DNA of 64,000 bases from Qipengyuania seohaensis (lineage in GTDB: Bacteria > Pseudomonadota > Alphaproteobacteria > Sphingomonadales > Sphingomonadaceae): assembly GCF_002795865.1 (NCBI RefSeq), contig NZ_CP024920.1, positions 1,957,001-2,021,000 of the forward strand. Reading direction: 5' to 3'. The notes beneath the pieces are model-generated. The model had not been told where the DNA came from, made no database searches, and saw nothing but the letters and a program-made list of their open reading frames with translations. Below, piece after piece: positions 9,602 through 21,201 of the stretch. Positions within the stretch are counted from its first letter, which is position 1. Every line of letters starts with the position of its first letter. The translations under genes and the position numbers were made by a program.

Positions 9602-9668
9602 TCCCTCCCGAATAGGCTGGCATCCATCGCATATTCGGCGATAGACGCAAGCGCATGGAGAGACACTG
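9602..9668. promoter_or_regulatory. Divergent promoter region with a 7-bp inverted repeat
   Basis: This 67-base gap must hold the promoters for both the symporter operon and the GH42 gene. It contains an inverted repeat CCGAATA (9608-9614) / TATTCGG (9632-9638) with a 17-base spacer, a plausible operator for a sugar-responsive repressor. No regulator gene is in the window, so this is only a candidate. Confidence 0.4.
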
Positions 9669-11525
9669 ATGCACCTGGGCGTTTGCTATTATCCCGAACA
9701 TTGGCCCGAGACGAGGTGGCCCCAGGATGCGCGACAGATGCGCGAAGCCGGGCTCACACGTGTCCGGATCGGGGAATTCGCGTGGAGCCGCATCGAACCC
9801 GAGCCCGGACAGTTCGAATGGCGCTGGTTAGATCGCGCTGTCGAGACGCTTCACGCGGCCGGGCTTGGCATCATTATCGGTACGCCCACCGCGACACCCC
9901 CGAGGTGGCTGGTCGACAAATTGCCCGACATGGTCGCCCTAGACCGCGACGGAAAGCCGCGAGGCTTCGGTTCGCGGCGGCACTACTGTTTCAGCCATGA
10001 AGGCTACGGCGAAGAAGCGCGGCGCATCACGCGCGCCGTCGCACAGCGTTACGGGCAGCATCCTGGCGTGGTCGCCTGGCAGACCGACAACGAATATGGC
10101 TGCCATGACACGGCGCAGAGCTTCTCTGCTGCGGCGCGCAATGCCTTCCGCGGGTGGCTTGCGGATCGTTATGGGACCGTCGCGAACCTCAACGAGGCAT
10201 GGGGCAATGTGTTCTGGTCGATGGAGTACCGCTCCTTCGAACAAGTCGACCTTCCAAACCTGACCGTCACGGAAGCCAATCCGGCACATTGGCTGGCTTT
10301 CCGTCGTTTCTCTTCCGATCAGGTCATCCGGTTTAATCGTGCGCAGGTCGACATCCTGCGCGAGCTTTCGCCAGGTCGCGACATCATGCACAACGCGATG
10401 GGTTTCTATACCGGATACGACCACCACGACCTTGCGCAGGACCTCGATGTTCTGGGCTGGGACAGCTATCCTCTCGGTTTCCTCGAGATGTTCCGCTTCA
10501 CCGAAGAGGAGAAGCGCGATTTCGCGCGGCAGGGGCATCCCGACATCGCGGCATTTCACCACGATCTTTATCGTGGGTGCGCAAGAGATGGGCGCTGGAA
10601 CGTGCTCGAACAGCAACCCGGTCCGGTCAATTGGGCGCGCCACAATCCTGCGCCTCTGCCCGGTATGGTCCGGCTCTGGACAATAGAAGCCTTCGCGCAT
10701 GGGGCCGAGATGGTCAGCTATTTTCGCTGGCGGCAGTTTCCCAAGGCGCAGGAACAGATGCACGCAGGTCTCCTGAGACCCGATGGAGACCCTGCGCCAG
10801 CATTTGCTGAAGCATCGCTGTCAGCACAGGAGATCGCGGCGATAGGCGCCTGCACCGATGCGCCGAAACACGCTGCGCTGATCTTCTCCTATGACAGCGA
10901 ATGGATCACCCAGATCCAGCCGCAGGGGGAAGGTCGGTCGGCCCTATGGGCCGCTTTCTCCGCCTATTCGTCATTGCGAAGCCTGGGGCTGAACGTGGAT
11001 ATCCTGCCGCCCGGAACAGACCTCGAGGGCTACAATCTGGTTGTGATCCCCTGCCTACCGGTGATGGCAGACGGACTTGCGGACGCCCTCGGCAGGTTTG
11101 AGGGCCAGATCGTCATCGGACCGAGAACGGCCACACGCGATGCCGAGTTCGCGATACCCAGCGGCCTCGTCGATGCAGGCTTCGCAAATCTGGTGGGCGG
11201 GAAAATCGTCCGCAGCGAAAGTTTGTCGGACAGGCTGCAGATCACCGGAGACGGATGGACAGCGAAGGGGTGGCTCGATCACTACGAAGGCGCGGCTGAA
11301 CCCGAGTTCGTTTCGTCGTCGGGAGAAGTTTGCAGTTATCGCCACCGCAACGTCAGGCTTTCATGCGTATGGCCCGAAGGAAGCATGTTCGACCAGGTGA
11401 TTGAAAGGGCGGCGCGCGATGCCGGCCTGCCACACGAACGACTGCCCAGGGGGATACGGCGCCGCACGTGCGGAACCACCCTTTTCACCTTCGACTATCC
11501 GACCGCGCAGGTATCCTTCGGTTGA
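9669..11525 (+). CDS. Beta-galactosidase, glycoside hydrolase family 42
   Basis: A 618-residue GH42 enzyme with the typical start 'LGVCYYPEHWPETRW', the acid/base Glu in 'WQTDNEYGCHD' (Glu142) and the nucleophile in 'LWTIEAFAHGAEM' (Glu340). The trimerisation-type domain and small C-terminal domain follow. It would remove terminal beta-galactose from lactose- or galactan-derived oligosaccharides. It is slightly shorter than many GH42 proteins (650-690). There is no signal peptide, so it is probably cytoplasmic and served by the divergent symporter. GGAGAG six bases upstream supports the start. Confidence 0.94.
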   Translation: MHLGVCYYPEHWPETRWPQDARQMREAGLTRVRIGEFAWSRIEPEPGQFEWRWLDRAVETLHAAGLGIIIGTPTATPPRWLVDKLPDMVALDRDGKPRGFGSRRHYCFSHEGYGEEARRITRAVAQRYGQHPGVVAWQTDNEYGCHDTAQSFSAAARNAFRGWLADRYGTVANLNEAWGNVFWSMEYRSFEQVDLPNLTVTEANPAHWLAFRRFSSDQVIRFNRAQVDILRELSPGRDIMHNAMGFYTGYDHHDLAQDLDVLGWDSYPLGFLEMFRFTEEEKRDFARQGHPDIAAFHHDLYRGCARDGRWNVLEQQPGPVNWARHNPAPLPGMVRLWTIEAFAHGAEMVSYFRWRQFPKAQEQMHAGLLRPDGDPAPAFAEASLSAQEIAAIGACTDAPKHAALIFSYDSEWITQIQPQGEGRSALWAAFSAYSSLRSLGLNVDILPPGTDLEGYNLVVIPCLPVMADGLADALGRFEGQIVIGPRTATRDAEFAIPSGLVDAGFANLVGGKIVRSESLSDRLQITGDGWTAKGWLDHYEGAAEPEFVSSSGEVCSYRHRNVRLSCVWPEGSMFDQVIERAARDAGLPHERLPRGIRRRTCGTTLFTFDYPTAQVSFG

Positions 11526-11600
11526 GTCGGATTGTCGGGCGGGCCTGCGACCTATAGGGTCTCGATAAGCAACCGATTCTTGCGCTTGAGGAGAGAGACG

Positions 11601-13025
11601 ATGACCAAAGCCTATGCCAACCTGATCGACGGAGAAATGGTCACCACCGCCGACACCATCGAAGTCGTCAATCCCGCCAACGAGCAGGTCATCGGCGTCG
11701 TCCCGTCGTGCACCAAGGACGAACTCGACCGGGCCGTCGATGCCGCCCGGCGCGCCTTCAAGACCTGGAAAAAGACCAGCTCTGAAGAGCGCCAGAAAGT
11801 GGTCCAGGCCATTGCTGCCGCGATCAAGGACAATGCTGAAGAACTCTACCGCCTGCTAACCAGCGAGCAGGGCAAGCCCCATGCACAGGCTCAGCAGGAA
11901 ATTTACGGCGCTGCGGGTCTCGCGGCAGCGCAATCGACCCTTACGCTCGACGATGTGATCAACCAGGATGACGACACCCGCCTTTCGCGGACCCGCCGCG
12001 TCCCGGTTGGCGTGGTCGGCGGCATTGTGCCGTGGAACTTTCCCATCATGATGGCGATCCAGAAGATCGTGCCTGCGCTGGTGGCGGGCTGCACCATCGT
12101 TCTCAAGCCGTCGCCCTTCACCCCGCTGACGACCCTGCGCATCGCAGAGCTGATCAAGGATGTCGTCCCTGCCGGTACGGTCAACATCATCACTGGGCCC
12201 GATGAACTCGGACCGATGATCACCGAACATCCGGGCATCGACAAGATCACCTTCACCGGCTCGACTGCTACCGGCAAGAAGATCATGGAAGGCGCATCGC
12301 GCGACCTGAAGCGGATCACCCTGGAACTTGGCGGCAACGACGCCTCCATCGTCCTGCCGGACGCCGATGTCGAAAAGGTCGCCGAGCAGCTGTTCTGGTC
12401 GAGCTTCTCCAACGCCGGCCAGGTCTGCATCGCGGCCAAGCGAATCTACATCCACGAAGACATCTACGACGATCTCAGCAAGGCGATTGCCGAATATGCG
12501 AAGGGCGTCGTCGTCGGCGACGGTTCTCAGCAGGGCACCGGGGTCGGGCCGATCCAGAACAAGAAGCAATTCGAACGCGTCTGCGAGCTGATCCAGGACG
12601 CCAAGGATAATGGCTACCATTTCCTGACGGGCGGCGACACCGATCCTTCGGGCACGGGATACTACGTGCCGATCACGATCCTCGACAATCCGCCGGAAGA
12701 TGCCCGCATCGTGGCAGAGGAACAGTTCGGACCGGTCATGCCCCTGATGAAGTTCGCGACCGTGGAGGAAGCGATCGAGAGGGCCAACAACTCCGAATAC
12801 GGTCTCGCCGGCGCGGTCTGGACCAAGGATACGGAGAAGGGTGTCGAGATTGCCGAGCAGCTCGAAACCGGTACGGTCTGGGTCAACGAATTCATGCAGC
12901 TGTCGCCCTTCACGCCGTTTGGCGGACACAAGCAATCGGGCATCGGCGCGGAATACGGTCTCGATGGCCTTAAGGAATTCACCAATCCGCAGGTCATCAC
13001 GGTAAAGCGCGACGCTGCCGTCTAA
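11601..13025 (+). CDS. NAD(P)-dependent aldehyde dehydrogenase
   Basis: A 474-residue ALDH-superfamily protein. The general-base Glu lies in 'TLELGGNDASI' (Glu242) and the catalytic Cys in 'NAGQVCIAAKR' (Cys276), with the cofactor turn 'FTGSTATGKKIM' between. The ATG at 11601 is preceded by GAGGAGAGAG, so the short open extension upstream is unlikely to be translated. It follows GH42 on the same strand after 75 bases and may oxidise a sugar-derived aldehyde, but the substrate cannot be read from sequence. Confidence 0.9.
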   Translation: MTKAYANLIDGEMVTTADTIEVVNPANEQVIGVVPSCTKDELDRAVDAARRAFKTWKKTSSEERQKVVQAIAAAIKDNAEELYRLLTSEQGKPHAQAQQEIYGAAGLAAAQSTLTLDDVINQDDDTRLSRTRRVPVGVVGGIVPWNFPIMMAIQKIVPALVAGCTIVLKPSPFTPLTTLRIAELIKDVVPAGTVNIITGPDELGPMITEHPGIDKITFTGSTATGKKIMEGASRDLKRITLELGGNDASIVLPDADVEKVAEQLFWSSFSNAGQVCIAAKRIYIHEDIYDDLSKAIAEYAKGVVVGDGSQQGTGVGPIQNKKQFERVCELIQDAKDNGYHFLTGGDTDPSGTGYYVPITILDNPPEDARIVAEEQFGPVMPLMKFATVEEAIERANNSEYGLAGAVWTKDTEKGVEIAEQLETGTVWVNEFMQLSPFTPFGGHKQSGIGAEYGLDGLKEFTNPQVITVKRDAAV

Positions 13026-13041
13026 AGTCAGCTTTGCAGGG

Positions 13042-13068
13042 GAGGCACGGCGTTACGCGCGGTGCCTC
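13042..13068. terminator. Hairpin between convergent genes
   Basis: An 11-bp stem with one mismatch (GAGGCAC... / ...GTGCCTC) and a TTAC loop lies between the ALDH stop and the GH3-like stop. The T-tract is weak on both sides, so it is a probable bidirectional terminator rather than a certain one. Confidence 0.5.
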
Positions 13069-13071
13069 GCC

Positions 13072-15102
13072 TCAAGCCCTGCGCTGTCCAATAGGCACGG
13101 CGTGACCGCCGCCGGCGTAGGCGCTGTTCATGGCCCGGGCGATTGCGTCGGGAACCTCGATTTCACCGCCGAGCACGCGCTTGGACGATAGTCCGATCCG
13201 TACGTCGTAAAGTCCGCCTTCGGTGAAATACCGCCCGTCTTCGCGATGCTGTCCGATCTGTTCGCGACCGATCTCGAAAGTCACCGCCCTGCGTTCTCCG
13301 GGAGCAAGCGAGATCCGTTGAAAGCCGCGCAGGTTCAGGCGGCTAGGCAAGTGGTTTCCGCGATACCGCCGCAAGTACAGCTGGACCGTCTCCACGCCGG
13401 CGACATCTGCCAGATTGCGGATGCTGACGCTCGCAATCAGGCGATCGGATGCAAGATCGAGAGTGAAGTCGGTCAATGCGAAATCCGCATAATGCAGGCC
13501 GTGGCCGAATGGCAGGCCGCGGTTTCCTGCGGAGGCCCTGATAGCCACGGGAAGCTTCCCGCTCGGAGTCGCTTCTCCGGTCAGGATTTCCGCGATCGCA
13601 TGGCCGCTCATCGTGCCAAGCTGTCCGGCGTGAAGGACGCATGCCAGGGGTTCGTTGCCAATCACCGGATCGATCGGAGCGGCGCCGAGTGTCACGAGCA
13701 CGATACGCTCGGTAACCGTGCGCAGCGATGCGATGAGCTGCCTTTCCGCTTCGGCCAGGTCGTTCCCTTCGCGGCCGCCCAAGGTGACGATGACCGTCCG
13801 GGCGCGTTTGGCCGCTTCGCAGGCCATGCCGATGGCCATGCTATCCGCTTCGATCATCCGACCGATGCCGGTCGCGTCGTGGCGCAGCGCGAGGCCGGGC
13901 GCGAACTTGTGCGGTATACCGAGTTGTTCGAGGCCATCGATAAGGCTGGCGGCATGCCCGGCGCGGCCTGCCAGCGGCGCGCTGCGATCGGTGGCCGCAG
14001 CACCGATGACAAGAATGTCGCCGGAATCGAAGCCGAGCGGAAGCATGGCCGGTTCGTTTCGCAGCAACACGATCGAATGCTTGGCCAGGGTGAGGGCGGT
14101 TTCCCGGTTCTGGATCGGTGTCGGGAGGCTACCCCGGCTCCGGACTGCTTCCTTGCCGAGTGGGAGGGTGAACAGGCCCAGCGCATATTTGGCGCGCAGC
14201 ACGCGCGACACGGCATCATCCAGCCTGGCGAGCGGAAGTTTGCCTTTTTCGATTGCCGCAACCAGCGCATCCACAGGCATGGAGTCGCCACTCTCGATAG
14301 GTTCGCTGTCGCGTGCAGCCGCGGCCAGGGCTTTCCATTCGGACAGGATAATCCCCTCGAATGCTCCTGCTCCCTGGAGAAACGAGAAGGCCTTGCGTGC
14401 TGCGCGGCGTTGCTGGACGTTGCCACCGCCCACGGAAATCGAGCCGAGATAGCCCTGTTCCGCGACACTTGCCGCGATGCGCATGGCTTCCGCGATGTCC
14501 CTTTCGTGAGAACCGCCAGCAGCAGCCCGGCCGACGATCGAGGCGAGATCGAGGCAGGCCAGGATCCCTTCGTGCGAGGGGGCGCCGAGGCCCTGCAGCC
14601 CTCGAACCCGCGCAGCAGCTATGGCCGCGACAAGATCGACCTGATCGTCTGTTGCCTCGTCGGCCTGCATGGTGGAAGGCAAGTATCCCGCGTCCGGCGC
14701 CAAGGCCCAATTGCAGCCCAGCGCATGGGCTTCCTGCGCGATCACCGCTTCGGCGTCGGAGATCGCATCCATGTCCCAGCTTGCGGCCGCCGCCAGCGGG
14801 GAGGGGAAAATCGTTTCGATGCCCGTACCCGTTTCCATGGGGAAAAGCAGCGGGATGCCAAGCCGCGATTCCTCGATCGCGATTTGCTGGAAAGCTTCGG
14901 CCTGTATCTTGGAACTCGTTCCCTCGACTGCCGTCACCCGGCCACTGCGCAATGCGTGTGTGAAGCGTTCGACTTCTGCGCGATCCTGCGGGTCAGGTGC
15001 CGAAACTATGGCCAGTTGCCCGGCCTTTTCCTCCGTCGTCATGTAGGCGAGGAGATCCGAGACCACGCGTTCGCCATCGGGATCCGGCATTGAATGGATC
15101 AT
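13072..15102 (-). CDS. GH3-like protein with degenerate active site
   Basis: A 676-residue protein with the overall layout of a family 3 beta-glucosidase: 'LLAYMTTEEKAGQLAIV' at the start, a TIM-barrel region, the (alpha/beta)6 domain with 'LTLAKHSIVLLRNEPAMLPL', and a C-terminal fibronectin-III-like domain. Key motifs are altered. The nucleophile motif (usually S-D-W) reads 'GIILSEWKALA' (Asp to Glu), and the usual Lys-His-Phe substrate motif is replaced by a region reading 'LACLDLASIVGRAAAGG'. It may be inactive or of changed specificity. There is no clear signal peptide. It is convergent with the ALDH gene at the edge of the galactose locus. Confidence 0.8.
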   Translation of the reverse strand: MIHSMPDPDGERVVSDLLAYMTTEEKAGQLAIVSAPDPQDRAEVERFTHALRSGRVTAVEGTSSKIQAEAFQQIAIEESRLGIPLLFPMETGTGIETIFPSPLAAAASWDMDAISDAEAVIAQEAHALGCNWALAPDAGYLPSTMQADEATDDQVDLVAAIAAARVRGLQGLGAPSHEGILACLDLASIVGRAAAGGSHERDIAEAMRIAASVAEQGYLGSISVGGGNVQQRRAARKAFSFLQGAGAFEGIILSEWKALAAAARDSEPIESGDSMPVDALVAAIEKGKLPLARLDDAVSRVLRAKYALGLFTLPLGKEAVRSRGSLPTPIQNRETALTLAKHSIVLLRNEPAMLPLGFDSGDILVIGAAATDRSAPLAGRAGHAASLIDGLEQLGIPHKFAPGLALRHDATGIGRMIEADSMAIGMACEAAKRARTVIVTLGGREGNDLAEAERQLIASLRTVTERIVLVTLGAAPIDPVIGNEPLACVLHAGQLGTMSGHAIAEILTGEATPSGKLPVAIRASAGNRGLPFGHGLHYADFALTDFTLDLASDRLIASVSIRNLADVAGVETVQLYLRRYRGNHLPSRLNLRGFQRISLAPGERRAVTFEIGREQIGQHREDGRYFTEGGLYDVRIGLSSKRVLGGEIEVPDAIARAMNSAYAGGGHAVPIGQRRA

Positions 15103-15327
15103 GAGGCTGCGCCTTCAGTCCAGCCCGCGAGGGGCTGTCGCACCGGCCGCAGCCAGGGCTGAAAACGCTTGGGCATCGATCCTCCCGAAGGTGCGGCTGC
15201 CGAAGAGACGGCGGCGCAGGAAATTCAGGAGGGATTGTGGCGATCAGTGGTAAATTAACGGTTAGCGGAACACGCGTTTCGTCGGCTCCAATCATTCGGT
15301 TCGTCAAAAACGGCGTGGGTGATTTAC

Positions 15328-15351
15328 ACATATAAAAATATCTTTATATGT
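15328..15351. promoter_or_regulatory. 24-bp palindromic operator before the ArsR-methyltransferase/met operon
   Basis: Arms ACATATAAA (15328-15336) and TTTATATGT (15343-15351) are perfect inverted repeats around a six-base centre, itself nearly symmetric. It ends 7 bases before the ATG of the ArsR-type gene and covers any likely -10 box. This is the expected form and place for an autoregulatory ArsR-family operator controlling the met genes. The surrounding gap (15103-15358) is otherwise AT-rich with no clear gene. Confidence 0.7.
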
Positions 15352-15358
15352 TACCGCA

Positions 15359-16318
15359 ATGCGGACCGAAGCAATCTTCCGTGCACTCTCCGACCCAACC
15401 AGGATGCGTATCCTGCGTTTGCTGGGTTCGATGGAACTTGCCGTAGGCGAAGTGGCGCAGGTGCTTGGCCAGAGCCAGCCGCGCGTATCGCGGCACATCG
15501 GGATCCTGTGCGATGCCAGCCTTGCGGAGCGCAGGCGCGAGGGAAGCTGGATATTTCTCAGGGCTCGCGGAGATGCCCCGATGGCCGCCGGTATTCTGGA
15601 ATTGCTTCGCGAGGCGGAGCGGACCGACGAGGGGTTCGCGGCTCTGTGCGGGGCCGATCGCCGCAAGCTGTCGGAAATTCGTTCCGCGAGAGAGCAGCAG
15701 GCAGAACAATATTTCGCCGATCATGCCCACGATTGGGACGAATTGCGCCGCCTGCATTCGTCGGACGACGAGGTGGAAAGCGCCCTCCGCTCGGCGCTTG
15801 GCGATGGCCCGCTCGGGCGGTTGCTCGATATCGGTACCGGCACGGGCCGCATGGCGGAACTCTTTGCCAAGAAAGCCGACAATATCGTCGCACTGGACAA
15901 GAGCCTGGCCATGCTTCGTGTGGCGAGAGCCAAACTCCAGCATCTGCCTGCCGACAGGGTGGAGCTGATGCAGGGTGATTTCGCGTCGCTTCCATTCCCG
16001 GAGGACAGTTTCGATACCGTGATGTTCCATCAGGTTCTGCATTTTGCCAACGATCCAAGCCTTGTGCTGGCAGAAGCTGCGCGCGTCACCCGGGAAGGTG
16101 GCCGTATAGCGATCGTCGATTTTGCCGCCCATCACCGCGAGGAACTTCGCGAGCGCCATGCACATGCCCGCCTTGGTTTTACCGATGATCACATGGCAGG
16201 CCTCCTGGCAGAGGCGGGTTATCAGCCGGACCAGCCGGCATCGCTCGAGGATGGCGAACTGGCAGTAAAAATATGGGTCGCACGCCGCATCGCGGCCCAA
16301 GCAAGGAAAGTATTGTGA
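15359..16318 (+). CDS. ArsR-family regulator fused to a SAM-dependent methyltransferase
   Basis: A 319-residue two-domain protein. Residues 1-~95 form an ArsR winged helix ('IFRALSDPTRMRILRLL', 'GQSQPRVSRHIGIL'). Residues ~120-310 form a class I methyltransferase with the SAM loop 'LLDIGTGTGRMAEL' (~154) and 'ILPFPEDSFDT'-like acidic loop region followed by 'FHQVLHF'. It lacks the metal-binding CxC of arsenic sensors. Leading metF-metH, it probably senses SAM or SAH and represses the methionine operon through the palindrome just upstream; this is inference. There is no clear Shine-Dalgarno because the operator occupies that space. Its TGA overlaps the metF GTG. Confidence 0.85.
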   Translation: MRTEAIFRALSDPTRMRILRLLGSMELAVGEVAQVLGQSQPRVSRHIGILCDASLAERRREGSWIFLRARGDAPMAAGILELLREAERTDEGFAALCGADRRKLSEIRSAREQQAEQYFADHAHDWDELRRLHSSDDEVESALRSALGDGPLGRLLDIGTGTGRMAELFAKKADNIVALDKSLAMLRVARAKLQHLPADRVELMQGDFASLPFPEDSFDTVMFHQVLHFANDPSLVLAEAARVTREGGRIAIVDFAAHHREELRERHAHARLGFTDDHMAGLLAEAGYQPDQPASLEDGELAVKIWVARRIAAQARKVL

Positions 16319-17235
16319 GCCCGACACTCGACCAGATGCGAGAAGCGCAGCGCGCCCTCGAGACGCCTTTGTTCTCCGGTCTTCCCGGTGACATCGAGGT
16401 CAGCTTCGAATTCTTTCCGCCCAAGAGCGACAAGATGGCGCAGACCCTTTGGGAAAGCGTCGAGACACTTGCGCCGCTCTCGCCGCGCTTCGTCTCGGTC
16501 ACTTACGGTGCCGGTGGCTCCACACGCGAACGCACCCATGCGGCGGTTCGCAGGATCGTCAATGAAACCTCGATGCCGGCCGCGGCCCACCTGACCTGCG
16601 TCAATGCGACCCGCGAAGAGGTCGATGCGGTCGCACGCGAATACTGGGAAGAGGGCGTCCGCCATATCGTGGCGCTCAGGGGTGATCCCCCCGAGGGCGG
16701 AACAGACTACGCCCCGCATCCCGGGGGCTATGCCAATGCAGTCGAGCTGATTGCGGGCTTGAAACGCGTGGCCGATTTCGAGATTTCGGTCGCCGCATAT
16801 CCCGAAGTTCATCCCGACTCGCCCGATCGCCAGGCCGATCTCGACAATCTGAAGCGCAAATTCGATGCGGGCGCTACGCGCGCAATCACCCAATTCTTTT
16901 TCGAGCCGGAGTGCTTCTTCGATTTTCGCGACAAAGCCGTTGCCGCAGGGATCGATGGCGAGATCGTGCCCGGTATCATGCCGGTGCTGAGCTTCGGTGC
17001 GGTCCAGCGCATGAGCGGTCTTTGCGGCACCGGCATTCCGGGCTGGATGGAAGGCCTGTTCGCAGGTCTCGACGAGAAACCCGATGCGCGCCAGCTCGTA
17101 TCAGCCACCATCGCGGCCGAAATGTGCCGCCGCCTCTATGCCGGCGGCGTGCGCCAGTTTCATTTCTACACCCTCAACCGCGCCGAGCTGAGCTATGCGA
17201 TTTGCCATATGCTCGGCCTGCGACCGAAGGCCTGA
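16315..17235 (+). CDS. metF: Methylenetetrahydrofolate reductase
   Basis: A 306-residue flavoprotein that reduces 5,10-methylene-THF to 5-methyl-THF, the methyl donor for methionine synthase. It shows the family landmarks 'VSFEFFPPKSDKM', 'VTYGAGGSTRERT', 'HLTCVNATREEV', 'IVALRGDPPEGG' and 'AITQFFFEPECFFDF'. The GTG start at 16315 forms a GTGA overlap with the previous stop and has AAGGAAAG upstream, so it is preferred over the longer open frame. It lies 2 bases before the next gene. Confidence 0.95.
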   Translation: MSPTLDQMREAQRALETPLFSGLPGDIEVSFEFFPPKSDKMAQTLWESVETLAPLSPRFVSVTYGAGGSTRERTHAAVRRIVNETSMPAAAHLTCVNATREEVDAVAREYWEEGVRHIVALRGDPPEGGTDYAPHPGGYANAVELIAGLKRVADFEISVAAYPEVHPDSPDRQADLDNLKRKFDAGATRAITQFFFEPECFFDFRDKAVAAGIDGEIVPGIMPVLSFGAVQRMSGLCGTGIPGWMEGLFAGLDEKPDARQLVSATIAAEMCRRLYAGGVRQFHFYTLNRAELSYAICHMLGLRPKA

Positions 17236-17237
17236 CC

Positions 17238-18277
17238 ATGTCAAAGAGAGACGACTTCATCGCCGCTGCCGCGCAGCGCATCCTTATCAAGGACGGGCCC
17301 TATGGCACCGAAATCCAGCGCGCCAATCTCGCTCCCGAGGACTATGCGGAGGGCGCAGACCTGACGCAGGACCAGAAGGGTAACAACGACCTGGTCAATC
17401 TCACCCAGCCGCAGGTGATCCGCAAGATTTGCGACAGCTACATTGATGCAGGTGCGCATATCCTTGCAACAAACACCTTCAACGCCAACCGGATCAGCCA
17501 GGCAGATTACGGTGCCGAAGAGCTGGTGCGCGACATCAACGTTTCCGCCGCGCGTATCATTCGCGAAGCTGTGGATGCTCGGGACGATGGCATCGCGCGA
17601 TTCGTTGCAGGGGCGGTGGGGCCGACGAACAAGACCCTGTCGCTTTCGCCCGACGTCGAGGATCCGGGCTACCGCGAGGTGAGCTTTGAAGAGATCGTCG
17701 ATGTCTACCGTGAACAATGTGCGGCGCTGATCGAAGGCGGGGCCGATTTCATCCTCGTCGAAACCGTATTCGATACGCTGAATTGCAAGGCGGCGATCAT
17801 GGCGGTGAAGCAGTTGGAGCGTGAGCTCGGGCAGGACATCCCCCTGATGATCTCGCTGACGCTGACCGATCTTTCGGGTCGTAATCTGTCGGGACACACG
17901 GTGGAAGCCTTCTGGTACACGGTGCGCCATGCCAAGCCTTTGACCATCGGTCTCAATTGCAGCTTCGGTGCGGAACAATTGCGACCCCACGTCCAGATCC
18001 TGTCCGATATCGCGGACACCTATTTGATGGCCTACCCCAATGCAGGCCTGCCGAACGATCTCGGCGAATATGACGAAGTGCCGGATACGACCGCCGCGCT
18101 GACCCGCGTGTGGGCGGAAAATCGCCGCATAAATGCGCTGGGCGGATGCTGCGGGTCCACGCCGGATCATATCGCCGCGATGGCACGCGCTGTCGAAGGG
18201 CTGACACCGCGCACAGTCCCGTCGCGCGAGTCGGAAATGCGTCTCGCAGGTCTCGAACCCTTCACGATTGCCGCCTG

Positions 18278-18278
<1 letters not shown>
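17238..18278 (+). CDS. Methionine synthase, homocysteine-binding subunit (split MetH N-part)
   Basis: 346 residues covering only the first domain of cobalamin-dependent methionine synthase. It has '[14 protein letters not shown]', '[17 protein letters not shown]', and zinc-site segments '[13 protein letters not shown]' and '[11 protein letters not shown]' with Cys residues that bind zinc and activate homocysteine. In E. coli these residues are fused to the remainder of MetH; here a TGATG (1-base overlap) separates them into two proteins. Tight coupling suggests equimolar expression and assembly with the downstream subunit. Confidence 0.93.
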
Positions 18279-20890
<2,612 letters not shown>

Positions 20891-20950
20891 CCGCAGCGTC
20901 GTGATCGCGCAGGGCTGAACCGTCGGCTGCAGGAGCGATTCTGCGGCAGG

Positions 20951-21145
20951 CGCGCATGGGAGAGCCTGTGCGGGGGACACCCGCCCGGCGCCGAAGGAGC
21001 AACCGCCCCGGAAACTCTCAGGCCAAGGGACCGTGCGCTGCCATCGACACTCTGGAAAGCGTTTGTCGCAGCCGCGGCGGACCACCGAAGGGGTACGCGT
21101 GCTCATTTGCGCGCCAGTCTCTCAGGTTTCCCGACAGAGGGGGCA
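20951..21145 (+). promoter_or_regulatory. Tandem glycine riboswitch (gcvT element)
   Basis: Two aptamer-like units lie in series upstream of gcvT. The first has GGGAGAGCC, CGCCGAAGGAGCAA and ACTCTCAGGCCAAGGGACC. The second has ACTCTGGAAAG, CACCGAAGGGG, TCTCTCAGGTTTCCCGACA and AGAGG. These match the conserved core of glycine riboswitches, which bind glycine cooperatively and switch on the glycine cleavage operon. The 310-base gap after metH is thus fully explained. Confidence 0.93.
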
Positions 21146-21181
21146 TGGGTTGTTTCAGCGCCGTTCGCGGCGCTTCCATGC
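21143..21181 (+). other. Expression-platform hairpin of the glycine riboswitch
   Basis: AGCGCCG-TTCG-CGGCGCT (21157-21174) is a perfect UUCG-capped stem, extended by an outer GCATGG/CCATGC pairing (21143-21148 with 21176-21181). It lies just after the second aptamer and just before the AAGGGA ribosome site of gcvT, with no T-run. Control of translation rather than termination seems more likely. Confidence 0.55.
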
Positions 21182-21201
21182 TTGCCACCAAGGGATGCGT
21201 C

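Noticed and set aside
11856..12935. 359-codon minus-strand frame opposite the aldehyde dehydrogenase
   Set aside because: Antisense shadow of a gene with clear catalytic residues.
13246..15093. 615-codon plus-strand frame opposite the GH3-like gene
   Set aside because: Antisense shadow; no ribosome site and no recognisable motifs.
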